DNA from: Bacteroidota bacterium
GTDB taxonomy: Bacteria; Bacteroidota; Bacteroidia; B-17B0; Aurantibacillaceae
Direction of reading: 5' to 3'
Length of the DNA stretch: 14,409 bases
NCBI GenBank assembly: GCA_025359355.1
Contig: JANYGR010000335.1
Span: forward strand, 1-14,409
In this document: positions 1-7,703 of the stretch, one piece after another
Position numbering within the stretch: position 1 is the stretch's first letter
Layout: every line of letters starts with the position of its first letter
Made by a program: the position numbers and the translations under genes
The notes under the pieces: model-generated
Database searches by the model: none
What the model saw: the letters and a program-made list of their open reading frames with translations, nothing else
Told to the model about the DNA's origin: nothing

Positions 1-704
1 GTATTTAATAAATCAATATTGGCTTGAGTTACTTTATTATTTCGGAGGTTGTTTAATAGGTCAATAAAGCGGTTATCCGATTGACGGTATATTTTATCGA
101 GTTCTATATAAACAGGTTTTTCGTTTCTCAAACACTGTGCATCAAAAAAATAAATAGAATTATAATAAGCTTTTAAAATATGCCATTCTTCTTCTTTAAC
201 TACTGGGGGCAATTGCATCAAATCGCCTATAAACAGGACTTGTACGCCACCAAAGGGTAAATGATTTTTTCTACGGATGTGTTTCAAAACCATATCGATA
301 ACATCTAATAAATCGGCACGCAACATACTCACTTCATCAATAATGAGTAGTTCTAATTCTTGTAATAATTTTCGTTTTTGATCGCGCATATTCAAATGCT
401 TAATCATAGTTTTGGGCGTATTTATTTTTACCTGAAAAGTATCTACCACAAAACTACTATCAGGAATAAATAACCCGAATGGCAAACCAAATTGAGAGTG
501 AATAGTTACACCACCAGCGTTGATAGCCGCTATTCCAGTAGGCGCTACGATGATGGCGTTTTTGTGAGTCTTTGCAATTATTTGTCGCAAAAACGTGGTT
601 TTACCGGTACCTGCTTTTCCAGTCAAAAAAACAGGCTTGTTAGTTTGGTTAATGCATTTGGCAGCTAACTCTGCAGGGGTATATTCTTCGAGTGAATGAT
701 TCAT
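1..704 (-). CDS. PIF1-family superfamily 1B DNA helicase, N-terminal part (cut by the window edge)
   Basis: I translated this reading frame by hand from an ATG at 704-702; it stays open for 234 codons to the left edge, so the C-terminal half of the protein lies outside the window. Motifs in order are the Walker A loop GKAGTGKTT (residues 29-37), motif Ia with APTGIAA (54-60), the Walker B/DEAD-like IIDEVSML (121-128), motif III GDLMQLPPV (160-168) and YRQSD (206-210). This set and spacing is typical of PIF1/RecD2-type 5'-3' DNA helicases, which act in replication, recombination and G-quadruplex unwinding. The start gives a short leader before the Walker A loop, as is usual for such proteins in Bacteroidota. 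The frame stays open a little upstream of this ATG, but I see no better start. The gene diverges from the ABC transporter gene across 111 bp. Family assignment is firm; the specific cellular role and any C-terminal accessory domain cannot be seen. Confidence 0.93.
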   Translation of the reverse strand, partial: MNHSLEEYTPAELAAKCINQTNKPVFLTGKAGTGKTTFLRQIIAKTHKNAIIVAPTGIAAINAGGVTIHSQFGLPFGLFIPDSSFVVDTFQVKINTPKTMIKHLNMRDQKRKLLQELELLIIDEVSMLRADLLDVIDMVLKHIRRKNHLPFGGVQVLFIGDLMQLPPVVKEEEWHILKAYYNSIYFFDAQCLRNEKPVYIELDKIYRQSDNRFIDLLNNLRNNKVTQANIDLLN

Positions 705-748
705 TTGATTGAGTAAAATTAATCCTTTTATAAAATAGTTTACGATTA

Positions 749-779
749 TTTGTTAAATAGTTAATATTTAATATCTTGC
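749..779 (+). promoter_or_regulatory. Candidate Bacteroidota-type promoter for the ABC transporter gene
   Basis: A TTTG box at 749-752 is followed after 19 bp by TATCTTGC at 772-779, which resembles the Bacteroidota -7 consensus TAnnTTTG in its first six positions. The spacing fits the known -33/-7 arrangement. Transcription would begin near 785, giving a leader of about 30 nt before the ATG at 816. Such boxes arise often by chance in AT-rich DNA, so this is a suggestion based on position and spacing. Confidence 0.4.
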
Positions 780-815
780 ATGCTTATCTACTACAACTAT
801 TTTAATTAAAAAACT

Positions 816-3800
816 ATGAGTGAACGAATACTAAGAGCCTTAATGCAAATGTTTGCCATCATTGCTAAAGTTGATGGTATAACTAATACAGGGAGATCGA
901 TTGTTGAATCTTTTTTAAAACAACAATTAAACAAAGAGCAAGTAGAAAAATACTTACACATTTTTGATGAATATATAGAGGCTCAACAAGCAAGTACTAA
1001 AAAGAAGGATGGAAGCGCTAAGCGTACATCACTTAACTCTGTTAAGGTATTAAAGATTTGTACACAAATTAATCAGGAACTAGAACAGCCGCAAAAAGTC
1101 ATCGTACTAATTCGTTTGTTAGAATTTATTTATTCGTCTGATGCAATATCTGAACAAGAAAATGAATTTGTTGTAACGGTTGCCGATACTTTTAATATTT
1201 CAATCGATGAGTTTAATCAGTTAAGAGCATTTGTAGAAGACACTGCTGAAAAGATCCCTAATACACCTCATATTCTTGTTATTAATAATAAAGAAAATGG
1301 TTATGACAATGACTGTAAACATATTTATTGTGATGCGTTAACTTCTGATATTCGCGTCATTCAAATTGATAGTGTTGGTATGTATGCATTGCGTATATAC
1401 GGTAATGTAGAATTGCAATTAAATGGACAAGGTATTTCTAAAGGTAGAGTTCATATTTTAACACCAGGCTCATCTTTAAGAAGTAGTAAATTGAAACCAA
1501 TTTATTACAGTGATATTATTGGAAGATTTTTAGAAGACAGCTCTAAAGCCCGAATTTCCTTTGAAGCAAAAAATATTGATTACAAATTTAAAGGTGGTAA
1601 ATTAGGATTAAGAAATATTAATATACGTGAAGAAAGCGGAAAATTAATAGGTATCATGGGTGGTTCAGGGGCTGGTAAATCAACCTTGTTGAACGTTTTA
1701 AATGGCGTTGAAATTCCATGTGGTGGCCAAGTTTTAATTAACGGTAAAGATATTCATAAAGATCCTAAGGCTGTAGCAGGTGTTATTGGGCACGTTACAC
1801 AAGATGATTTATTGATTGAAGAATTAACGGTTTACCAAAATTTATTTTACAATGCTAAACTTTGTTTTGGTAATTTGAATGATGATGAAATCGCCAAAAA
1901 ATGCCATTCCTTATTAGCAGATTTAGGATTAACTGAAACCAAAGACTTAAAAGTTGGTTCTCCCTTAGAAAAAACAATTTCAGGAGGACAACGTAAACGT
2001 TTAAATATAGGATTAGAACTTATTCGTGAACCTTCTGTATTATATGTCGATGAGCCTACATCGGGTTTATCATCAAGAGATTCAGAAAATATTATGGATC
2101 TTTTAAAAGAATTATCTTTAAAAGGTAAGTTGATTTTTGTTGTTATTCATCAACCGTCTTCCGACATTTTTAAAATGTTTGATAAGCTAAAAATCCTTGA
2201 TGTGGGCGGTTATCCAATCTATTATGGTAACCCAGTGGATGCTGTTTCTTACTTCAAAAAATTAGTTGAGCATGTTAATGCTGATGAAAGCGAATGTTGG
2301 AATTGTGGTAACGTAAACCCCGAACTTATTTTTAATATCATCGAAAGTAAAGTATTGGATGAATACGGAAACTTAACGCACATTCGTAAAAATAGCCCAG
2401 CAGAGTGGAACAAAAGCTATGTTGAAAAAATTGAATTAACCATTGGTGATATTAAACATCAAGATAAAATACCTGAAGCTATATTTAAAATACCTAATGC
2501 TTTCAAGCAATTCAAAGTATTCATCATACGTGATGTATTAAGTAAATTAACAAATACTCAATATTTATTAATTAATTTTTTAGAAGCGCCTGTATTGGCT
2601 CTTGTATTAGCCTTTTTAATACGTTTTTTTAATACAGATGCCGACAATAAAAAAGGATATATTTTTAGAGAAAACGAAAATTTACCTGCTTATTTATTTA
2701 TGTCGGTTGTAGTTGCTTTATTTATAGGGCTTACAGTGAGTGCTGAAGAAATCATTAGAGATCGTAAAATTCGTAAACGCGAATCCTTTTTAAATTTAAG
2801 TAAGGCTAGTTATTTGTGGAGTAAAATTGCTATTATGTTTGCTTTATCAGCTATACAAACGTTTTGTTTTGTAATCGTTGGTAACTCCGTATTAGGAGTA
2901 CATGATATGCTTACGGACTATTGGATGGTATTATTTACAACATCTTGTTTTGCAAACATGTTAGGGTTAAATATTTCAAGTGCTTTTAATAGTGCGGTTA
3001 CTATTTACATCTTAATTCCATTTATAATTATTCCTCAGCTATTGTTAGCTGGTGTTGTTGTAAAATTCGATAAGCTAAATCCAGTAATGGCCGAACAAGG
3101 CGGTGTTCCTTTGGTAGGAGAAGCGATGGCTAGCCGTTGGGCTTATGAGGCATTAGCAGTAAATCAGTTCAAGGCAAATAAATTCGAAAAAAAATTTTAT
3201 AGGTATGATAAAGTAATTAGTATCGCAGATTACAAAAAAGTATATTGGATTCCGAAAATCGAAAAAGTAATGACGAAAATAGGAATTGATTTGAAAGAAG
3301 CATTGAAAAAAAGTGAAACTGAAGCAGACTTTACGCTGATTAAAAATGAGCTTTTGAAAGAACAAACGATTTTAAAAAATAAATATAAATTCGAAAATAT
3401 AGATAAGTTAAATGTCAAGGATTACACACCTGAGGTTGTTAAATCTTTAAAAGATTTCTTGGCTAAAATTAATGAACATTATATTATTAGAGGTAATAAA
3501 TGCAGAGCGGAAAGAGATTCAATTGTTCAAAGTATGACAAAAGACTCTGTTTCTAAGGCTAATTATATGGCAATGGAAGATGATTATACCAATGATATAC
3601 TTGAACAAACGATGCTTAATAGCAATGACTTAGGCGAAAGATGTTTAGAGAAGGACGGTAAATTAATTCAACGTATTGATCCAATTTATCTTGACCCAAC
3701 GGATTCTAATACAGGTAGAGCACATTTTCTGGCACCAACTAAAAAGTTCATGGGACACTTATACTCAACATTTTGGTTTAACCTTTCGGTTATATGGTTA

Positions 3801-3893
3801 ATGAGCATTAGCTTAATGGTAATGCTATATTTTGATGTATTTAAACGAGTATTATATTTATTAGAAAAAATAAGTTTCAAAAAAAGAGCTTAG
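816..3893 (+). CDS. ABCG-like (ABC-2 type) transporter: TerB-like N-terminus, ATPase and membrane domain in one chain
   Basis: A 1025-residue half-transporter. Residues about 1-135 are helical and resemble TerB-like domains. Residues 150-240 look beta-rich and unassigned; an FHA-like fold is possible but not shown. The ATPase follows with Walker A GGSGAGKST (282-290), Q-loop Gln329, signature ISGGQRKR (388-395), Walker B with D412/E413 and switch His445, so it should hydrolyse ATP. A CWNC motif lies at 494-497. The membrane domain has predicted helices near 583-607, 624-644, 671-692, 702-724, 729-749 and 986-1008. The charged stretch EIIRDRKIRKRES after helix 2 matches the ABCG/White-type order (ATPase before membrane domain). 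An unusually large K/E-rich segment of about 230 residues separates helices 5 and 6. It should work as a homodimer in the inner membrane, probably as an exporter; the substrate cannot be inferred. The ATG at 816 has no competing start, and no partner gene adjoins. Confidence 0.9.
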   Translation: MSERILRALMQMFAIIAKVDGITNTGRSIVESFLKQQLNKEQVEKYLHIFDEYIEAQQASTKKKDGSAKRTSLNSVKVLKICTQINQELEQPQKVIVLIRLLEFIYSSDAISEQENEFVVTVADTFNISIDEFNQLRAFVEDTAEKIPNTPHILVINNKENGYDNDCKHIYCDALTSDIRVIQIDSVGMYALRIYGNVELQLNGQGISKGRVHILTPGSSLRSSKLKPIYYSDIIGRFLEDSSKARISFEAKNIDYKFKGGKLGLRNINIREESGKLIGIMGGSGAGKSTLLNVLNGVEIPCGGQVLINGKDIHKDPKAVAGVIGHVTQDDLLIEELTVYQNLFYNAKLCFGNLNDDEIAKKCHSLLADLGLTETKDLKVGSPLEKTISGGQRKRLNIGLELIREPSVLYVDEPTSGLSSRDSENIMDLLKELSLKGKLIFVVIHQPSSDIFKMFDKLKILDVGGYPIYYGNPVDAVSYFKKLVEHVNADESECWNCGNVNPELIFNIIESKVLDEYGNLTHIRKNSPAEWNKSYVEKIELTIGDIKHQDKIPEAIFKIPNAFKQFKVFIIRDVLSKLTNTQYLLINFLEAPVLALVLAFLIRFFNTDADNKKGYIFRENENLPAYLFMSVVVALFIGLTVSAEEIIRDRKIRKRESFLNLSKASYLWSKIAIMFALSAIQTFCFVIVGNSVLGVHDMLTDYWMVLFTTSCFANMLGLNISSAFNSAVTIYILIPFIIIPQLLLAGVVVKFDKLNPVMAEQGGVPLVGEAMASRWAYEALAVNQFKANKFEKKFYRYDKVISIADYKKVYWIPKIEKVMTKIGIDLKEALKKSETEADFTLIKNELLKEQTILKNKYKFENIDKLNVKDYTPEVVKSLKDFLAKINEHYIIRGNKCRAERDSIVQSMTKDSVSKANYMAMEDDYTNDILEQTMLNSNDLGERCLEKDGKLIQRIDPIYLDPTDSNTGRAHFLAPTKKFMGHLYSTFWFNLSVIWLMSISLMVMLYFDVFKRVLYLLEKISFKKRA

Positions 3894-3909
3894 ATTTTTT
3901 TCGCTTTAG

Positions 3910-3986
3910 TCATTCTGAACTTGTTTCAGAATCTCATTGATAGAAAAATCAAGTAACTTAGGGATATCGAATTAAGTTCGGTATGA
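3910..3986. repeat. REP/BIME-like element made of two hairpins between convergent genes
   Basis: Two small palindromes lie 31 bp apart. The first has perfect 8-bp arms ATTCTGAA/TTCAGAAT (3912-3919, 3925-3932) around the loop CTTGT. The second has 8-bp arms ATATCGAA/TTCGGTAT (3964-3971, 3977-3984) with one G-T pair, around the loop TTAAG. The outer ends are also inverted copies of each other: TCATTCTGAA at 3910-3919 and the complement of TTCGGTATGA at 3977-3986 agree at 8 of 10 positions. Two head-to-head hairpin units are the architecture of bacterial interspersed mosaic elements, and the CTGAACTTGTTTCAG core resembles dispersed intergenic repeats I recall from Bacteroidota. It occupies the gap between the convergent ABC and lipoprotein genes, where it could also end transcription, although no clear T-tract follows the stems. 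Only one copy is in this window, so repetition in the genome is inferred. Confidence 0.6.
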
Positions 3987-4014
3987 TAATTATTGGATTT
4001 TTGAGCAGACTCTT

Positions 4015-4470
4015 TTATTTAAATAATTCGACTTTATCAGTATAATTGACATTAAATTTCTTTTTAAAAAAGAATTTACCGGCTCTCAAGTCGCCTTTGA
4101 TTTCTATCTTGCCTTTATTTTCGGCATTTAAAAGCTGTAATACATCAAATATATTTAAGTCACTTAAATTAGATTTTAAATTAAAAGAATACACTCGTTC
4201 CGTATTTCCATCAATATGAACACGCTTATTCAATTTTGCTTTGCCTAAGTGCATACCATTGTACACAATATCAAATTCTGAGGGATATATAGAAAACCCA
4301 AAACTATTTGTATTTTTTATTTTCAAGTTTAAATTTGCATCAATGCCCTCCGTATTTATTTTATTGACATAAAATTGATCAACACCTGTTACGGTTGTTT
4401 CTTGCAAATTCCTGCAGGAAGGGATTAAAATGATTAAAAGAATTAATATTAGAATAGAACTTATTTTCAT
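4015..4470 (-). CDS. LEA14-type (LEA_2 domain) lipoprotein
   Basis: A 151-residue protein that begins with a hydrophobic signal segment (residues 3-16) ending in a lipobox-like IPSC, so Cys19 is the likely lipidated residue. The rest (about 25-150) fits the LEA type 2 / water stress and hypersensitive response fold: a basal beta sandwich with the pattern LNLKIKNTNSFGFSIYPSEF followed by alternating strands. Bacterial members are small envelope lipoproteins of unknown biochemical role; desiccation protection is known for plant relatives and should not be transferred directly. Residues after the cysteine (RNLQETT) lack the acidic cluster used for surface display of lipoproteins in some Bacteroidota, so I expect it to face the periplasm. 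The gene is convergent with the ABC transporter gene and divergent from the T9SS cargo gene. The ATG at 4470 places the signal peptide correctly. Confidence 0.83.
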   Translation of the reverse strand: MKISSILILILLIILIPSCRNLQETTVTGVDQFYVNKINTEGIDANLNLKIKNTNSFGFSIYPSEFDIVYNGMHLGKAKLNKRVHIDGNTERVYSFNLKSNLSDLNIFDVLQLLNAENKGKIEIKGDLRAGKFFFKKKFNVNYTDKVELFK

Positions 4471-4497
4471 AACTTAGGATATAATGTGAATTTTGCA

Positions 4498-4505
4498 CAA
4501 AGCTA
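4498..4505 (-). promoter_or_regulatory. Candidate -7 box (TAGCTTTG) for the LEA14-type lipoprotein gene
   Basis: Read on the minus strand this is TAGCTTTG, an exact match to the Bacteroidota -7 consensus TAnnTTTG. Transcription would start near 4491 and give a leader of about 20 nt to the ATG at 4470. The expected -33 position (around 4525-4528) reads CCTG, only a weak match to TTTG. Confidence 0.4.
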
Positions 4506-4678
4506 CGTATACAAGCAAATTATTCAGGTTAAAATACTAAAATAAATTTTAACATTTTATGGCTTAATTGTTGGGAATGTATTACAAAAATAAATAGTAA
4601 ATGTTTATATTTTGAGGTAAAAATATTTTTTTTACACTTTTTATTTGATAAATTTACAATAATTAAAATTTTAAGATT

Positions 4679-7636
4679 ATGAAAAACCTATACAAAAACA
4701 TTCTATTAGCAACAACCTTAATCTTATCAATAGGAATGTCTGCGCAATCAATAATTCAAACTGAAAATTTTGATGGAGTAATACCAACTGCTATGCCGGC
4801 AACAGTTAGTAGTAATACTTCGGATTGGATTACGGACAATAGTGGAGTGCCTGCGTGTACAGTTTTGGGTTCATCAGGAGCTAATGTTTTAGCAGGTGCG
4901 GCAAGTGGTTCAATAGAAGAAGTTGTATTTGGTCCATTTAGTGCGGCCGCATTTTCAAGTATGATGGTATCATGGAATGGATATCGTTCCACAGGAGCAC
5001 CTACTTTAAGTGTCAGTTTTAGTACTAACGGTAGTAGTTTTACAAACGTTGCTTTCACAGATGTTGCAACTGACGATGCTTGGCATGCCTTGGGTACTAA
5101 AGTAAGTTTGCCAGTGGCAGCAGATGGTGCAGGAACATTATATATTAAGTTTCAATATGATATGTCAACTGGAACTAATGGTTCGTTTATTGCTTTTGAT
5201 GATTGGGTATTAGAAGGAACTCAGTCTCCTATATACTATTGGAACGGATCTGGTAATTTAGATAATTTGCTTTCTTGGAGCGGAAATACTAATGGTATTG
5301 GTGTACCACATCCTGTTAATTTTACATCAAATAATCAAGTATTTAATATTGTAAATGGTACATCTGCTACTTTAGGTGCAAGTTGGGCAGTTAGTGGAAC
5401 AAGTGTGAAAATCGTTGTAGGTGATGGCTCTACTTGGAATCCAAATTTTACCATACCCACTAGTTTTTCTCTTGCAGTTTCTGGAGGTGCTAGTCTAACG
5501 GTTTCAAATAATGCGACATTAACATTACAGAATACAACGATGCCTGGGTCAGGAGTAGTTACTTTTTCTACTGGCTCTACTGTTAACTATGCGCAGTCAG
5601 GTGTTGTAAGTGTCATAGGAGTTACACACTCAAATTTGATTATTTCTGGTGGGGCTAATAAAACTCAATCAGGTAATTTAACAATTAACGGAACTTTAAA
5701 CTTGATTGGCTCTAATTTGATTGCGGCAAATTCGTCTTTATTATTTTTAACATTAAATGGAACTATAACAGGTTCTGGTGCTATTCAAACTTCTAATAAT
5801 TCTAATGTCAATATAAATGGGACCGGAAGTTTAGGAACTATTACATTTTCATCTACTACTGCCCCTATTATTTGTAGAAATTTAGTTATTAATAGAACGT
5901 CCTCAGGTTCTCTAGTTTTAGGCTCTGATTTAAAAGTAAATAATGTTTATACTCAAACTGCAGGTTCTGTAAATTTGAATGGTAAATCGCTTACTTTAAA
6001 TGGAGCTACAACATTTCCGGCGTCTGCCGCTAATGGCTCATTTATAGGGTCTTCTTCGTCTGCGGTAACAGTATCTGGTGCTGGAGGGGTAACAAATAAC
6101 TTCTTTATGACTCAAACTAGTTCTGCAACCAAAACATTAAAAGTATTAAACACAAATCGTTCTATTACTTTAGGTAATGCTTTAGAAATTACAGACAGTT
6201 TAAAAGTATCGGGAGGAACTTTCTCATGTGGAGGGAACTTAACTTTGAAGTCGACATCTACATTAAAAGCTCGTATTGCAGAAATAACTGGCGGTGGTTC
6301 TGTTACTGGAAACATAACAGTTGAAACATTTATCCCTGGTTCAGTTGCTGGATGGAGAAATTTAGGGTCAGCTGGAATTAGCGGTTTATCATTATCAAAT
6401 TGGGATGGCGGTAGTGGTAGCAGTAGCAATTTTGCAATGACTTGTTCAGGATGTATAAATGGTGTAACAGCCGCTGGGGGAACCAATTTTGTATCGGCAC
6501 AAAGTGACCCTGCTGGAAATGGTACATATGTAGAAATGATTAGCACTGACGCATTAACACCTGGTACTGGCTATTGGATTTATGATGCTAATAGTTTAAC
6601 AACAGCAATTAACATTACTCAAACTAACACTGGTCCAGTTGTTACTGGTAATAAATCTTCTGGTACTGGATTTATGTCAAATCCTTATCCATCACCAATT
6701 TCAGTCGATAGATTAAAAAGTCATACTGCTATTACTTCGGTGGATGTTTGGAATGGAAGTTCATATACAACTTATAATGGTGGTATTCCTTCGAGTGCAG
6801 TTATAGCTATGGGGCAAGGGTTTTATGCTAATGGTGCTACAAATATTACTTTTCAGGAATCGGATAAAGTATCTTTTAATACATTTAGTGTATTGAAAAC
6901 GACTTCTACAAATATTGGTTCAGTGTTTCAATTACAAGTTTCTGGTGCAAATGGTGATATAGACAATACGTATTTACGCTTTCATGGAAGTGCTACAACT
7001 GGCTTTGATAATGATTTAGATGGCTACAAGCGTTTTGCAACTCCAGGTTATTTAGGTTACCCAGGCGCTTATAGTAAATACACTACTATTAATACTGTAA
7101 ATTCAAATATGGATTATGCTATTAATAGCTTACCTTATGCAAATAATGCTGATGCGGTAATACCAGTAAAAGTAAAAGTATCTGCTACTGGAACATATTC
7201 TATTATTCCTATTGACATTGCTAATTTACCTTCAGGCGCATGTGTTACCTTAAAAGATAAATTATTAAATGTTACTCATAATTTAAGAAATGGCGCTTAT
7301 GTATGTTCAATTAATGATACAACATCAACTGCTAGATTTGAGCTAACCATTTGTGCAGATATTACAGCTGGTATTAATACGATAGTTGCTAACACTAACT
7401 CTCCATTAATTAACCAAGATGGTAATGGCGCTTATGTAAAAATAAATTTTGAAACAAATACAAAAGCAATTATCAGTGCATATAATGTAATGGGACAAAA
7501 ATTAATGGCTGACAAAGAAATTGAAGGAAAAGACTTAACAACGTATTTAGATTTAGGTGATGTTCATAGTCAAGTAGTTATTATTAGAGTTACGACAGCT
7601 AAAACAAACACAACTAAAAAAATATTTATTAATTAA
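4679..7636 (+). CDS. Large secreted protein with a type IX secretion (T9SS type A) C-terminal sorting domain
   Basis: A 985-residue protein with a Sec signal peptide (hydrophobic core about 8-20, cleavage probably near Ala22-Gln23). Residues about 25-180 form a jelly-roll-like segment ending in the FDDW motif often seen in secreted Bacteroidota proteins. Residues 185-560 are a Gly/Ser/Thr/Asn-rich run of short beta strands, consistent with a right-handed beta-helix or adhesin-like stalk. A later segment carries NPYPSP (668-673) and GQGFY (712-716), a pattern common in T9SS cargo. The last ~80 residues, with AYNVMGQK at 934-941 and the terminal KKIFIN, match the T9SS sorting domain, which directs passage through the outer membrane followed by cleavage and surface anchoring. 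No enzyme motif is visible, so an adhesin or structural role is the best guess. A weak promoter candidate is TTTG at 4611-4614 with TACACTTT at 4633-4640. A strong terminator follows the gene. Confidence 0.88.
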   Translation: MKNLYKNILLATTLILSIGMSAQSIIQTENFDGVIPTAMPATVSSNTSDWITDNSGVPACTVLGSSGANVLAGAASGSIEEVVFGPFSAAAFSSMMVSWNGYRSTGAPTLSVSFSTNGSSFTNVAFTDVATDDAWHALGTKVSLPVAADGAGTLYIKFQYDMSTGTNGSFIAFDDWVLEGTQSPIYYWNGSGNLDNLLSWSGNTNGIGVPHPVNFTSNNQVFNIVNGTSATLGASWAVSGTSVKIVVGDGSTWNPNFTIPTSFSLAVSGGASLTVSNNATLTLQNTTMPGSGVVTFSTGSTVNYAQSGVVSVIGVTHSNLIISGGANKTQSGNLTINGTLNLIGSNLIAANSSLLFLTLNGTITGSGAIQTSNNSNVNINGTGSLGTITFSSTTAPIICRNLVINRTSSGSLVLGSDLKVNNVYTQTAGSVNLNGKSLTLNGATTFPASAANGSFIGSSSSAVTVSGAGGVTNNFFMTQTSSATKTLKVLNTNRSITLGNALEITDSLKVSGGTFSCGGNLTLKSTSTLKARIAEITGGGSVTGNITVETFIPGSVAGWRNLGSAGISGLSLSNWDGGSGSSSNFAMTCSGCINGVTAAGGTNFVSAQSDPAGNGTYVEMISTDALTPGTGYWIYDANSLTTAINITQTNTGPVVTGNKSSGTGFMSNPYPSPISVDRLKSHTAITSVDVWNGSSYTTYNGGIPSSAVIAMGQGFYANGATNITFQESDKVSFNTFSVLKTTSTNIGSVFQLQVSGANGDIDNTYLRFHGSATTGFDNDLDGYKRFATPGYLGYPGAYSKYTTINTVNSNMDYAINSLPYANNADAVIPVKVKVSATGTYSIIPIDIANLPSGACVTLKDKLLNVTHNLRNGAYVCSINDTTSTARFELTICADITAGINTIVANTNSPLINQDGNGAYVKINFETNTKAIISAYNVMGQKLMADKEIEGKDLTTYLDLGDVHSQVVIIRVTTAKTNTTKKIFIN

Positions 7637-7656
7637 TTTTTAGTTATTCAATTTTC

Positions 7657-7688
7657 AAAAGCGCCTTCTTTTAGAAGGCGCTTTTTTT
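7657..7688 (+). terminator. Strong intrinsic terminator after the T9SS cargo gene
   Basis: Perfect 12-bp arms AAAAGCGCCTTC (7657-7668) and GAAGGCGCTTTT (7674-7685) enclose the loop TTTTA; an uninterrupted run of seven T occupies 7682-7688. The GC-rich core stands out in this AT-rich DNA. It lies 20 bp after the stop codon of the T9SS cargo gene and only 15 bp before the next start codon. Confidence 0.94.
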
Positions 7689-7689
7689 G

Positions 7690-7697
7690 TACCTTTA
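7690..7697 (+). promoter_or_regulatory. Candidate -7 box (TACCTTTA) for the AddA-like gene
   Basis: TACCTTTA agrees with the Bacteroidota -7 consensus TAnnTTTG except at the last base. If used, transcription would start at or within a few bases of the ATG at 7704, giving a nearly leaderless mRNA. The -33 region would fall inside the terminator hairpin and has no clear TTTG at the ideal distance. Confidence 0.25.
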
Positions 7698-7703
7698 GTT
7701 TTT

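Noticed and set aside
3153..3418. Short minus-strand open frames inside the ABC transporter gene
   Set aside because: They are Phe/Ile-rich mirrors of the Lys/Glu-rich loop of the transporter, not membrane proteins in their own right.
3894..4014. A remnant of an insertion sequence around the double hairpin
   Set aside because: No transposase fragment, target-site duplication or longer terminal repeat is visible; a REP/BIME-like element explains the symmetry better.
4471..4678. A hidden small gene or RNA in the 208-bp gap between the lipoprotein and T9SS cargo genes
   Set aside because: The stretch is very AT-rich with frequent stops and no convincing hairpin; it appears to hold only the two divergent promoters.
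4756..5058. A 100-codon minus-strand open frame near the start of the T9SS cargo gene
   Set aside because: Antisense shadow of the secreted protein with no start signal or family resemblance.
6112..6546. A 144-codon open frame on the minus strand inside the T9SS cargo gene
   Set aside because: It lies wholly antisense to a well-supported gene, has a composition typical of the mirror of Gly/Ser/Thr-rich coding DNA, and shows no recognisable motif.
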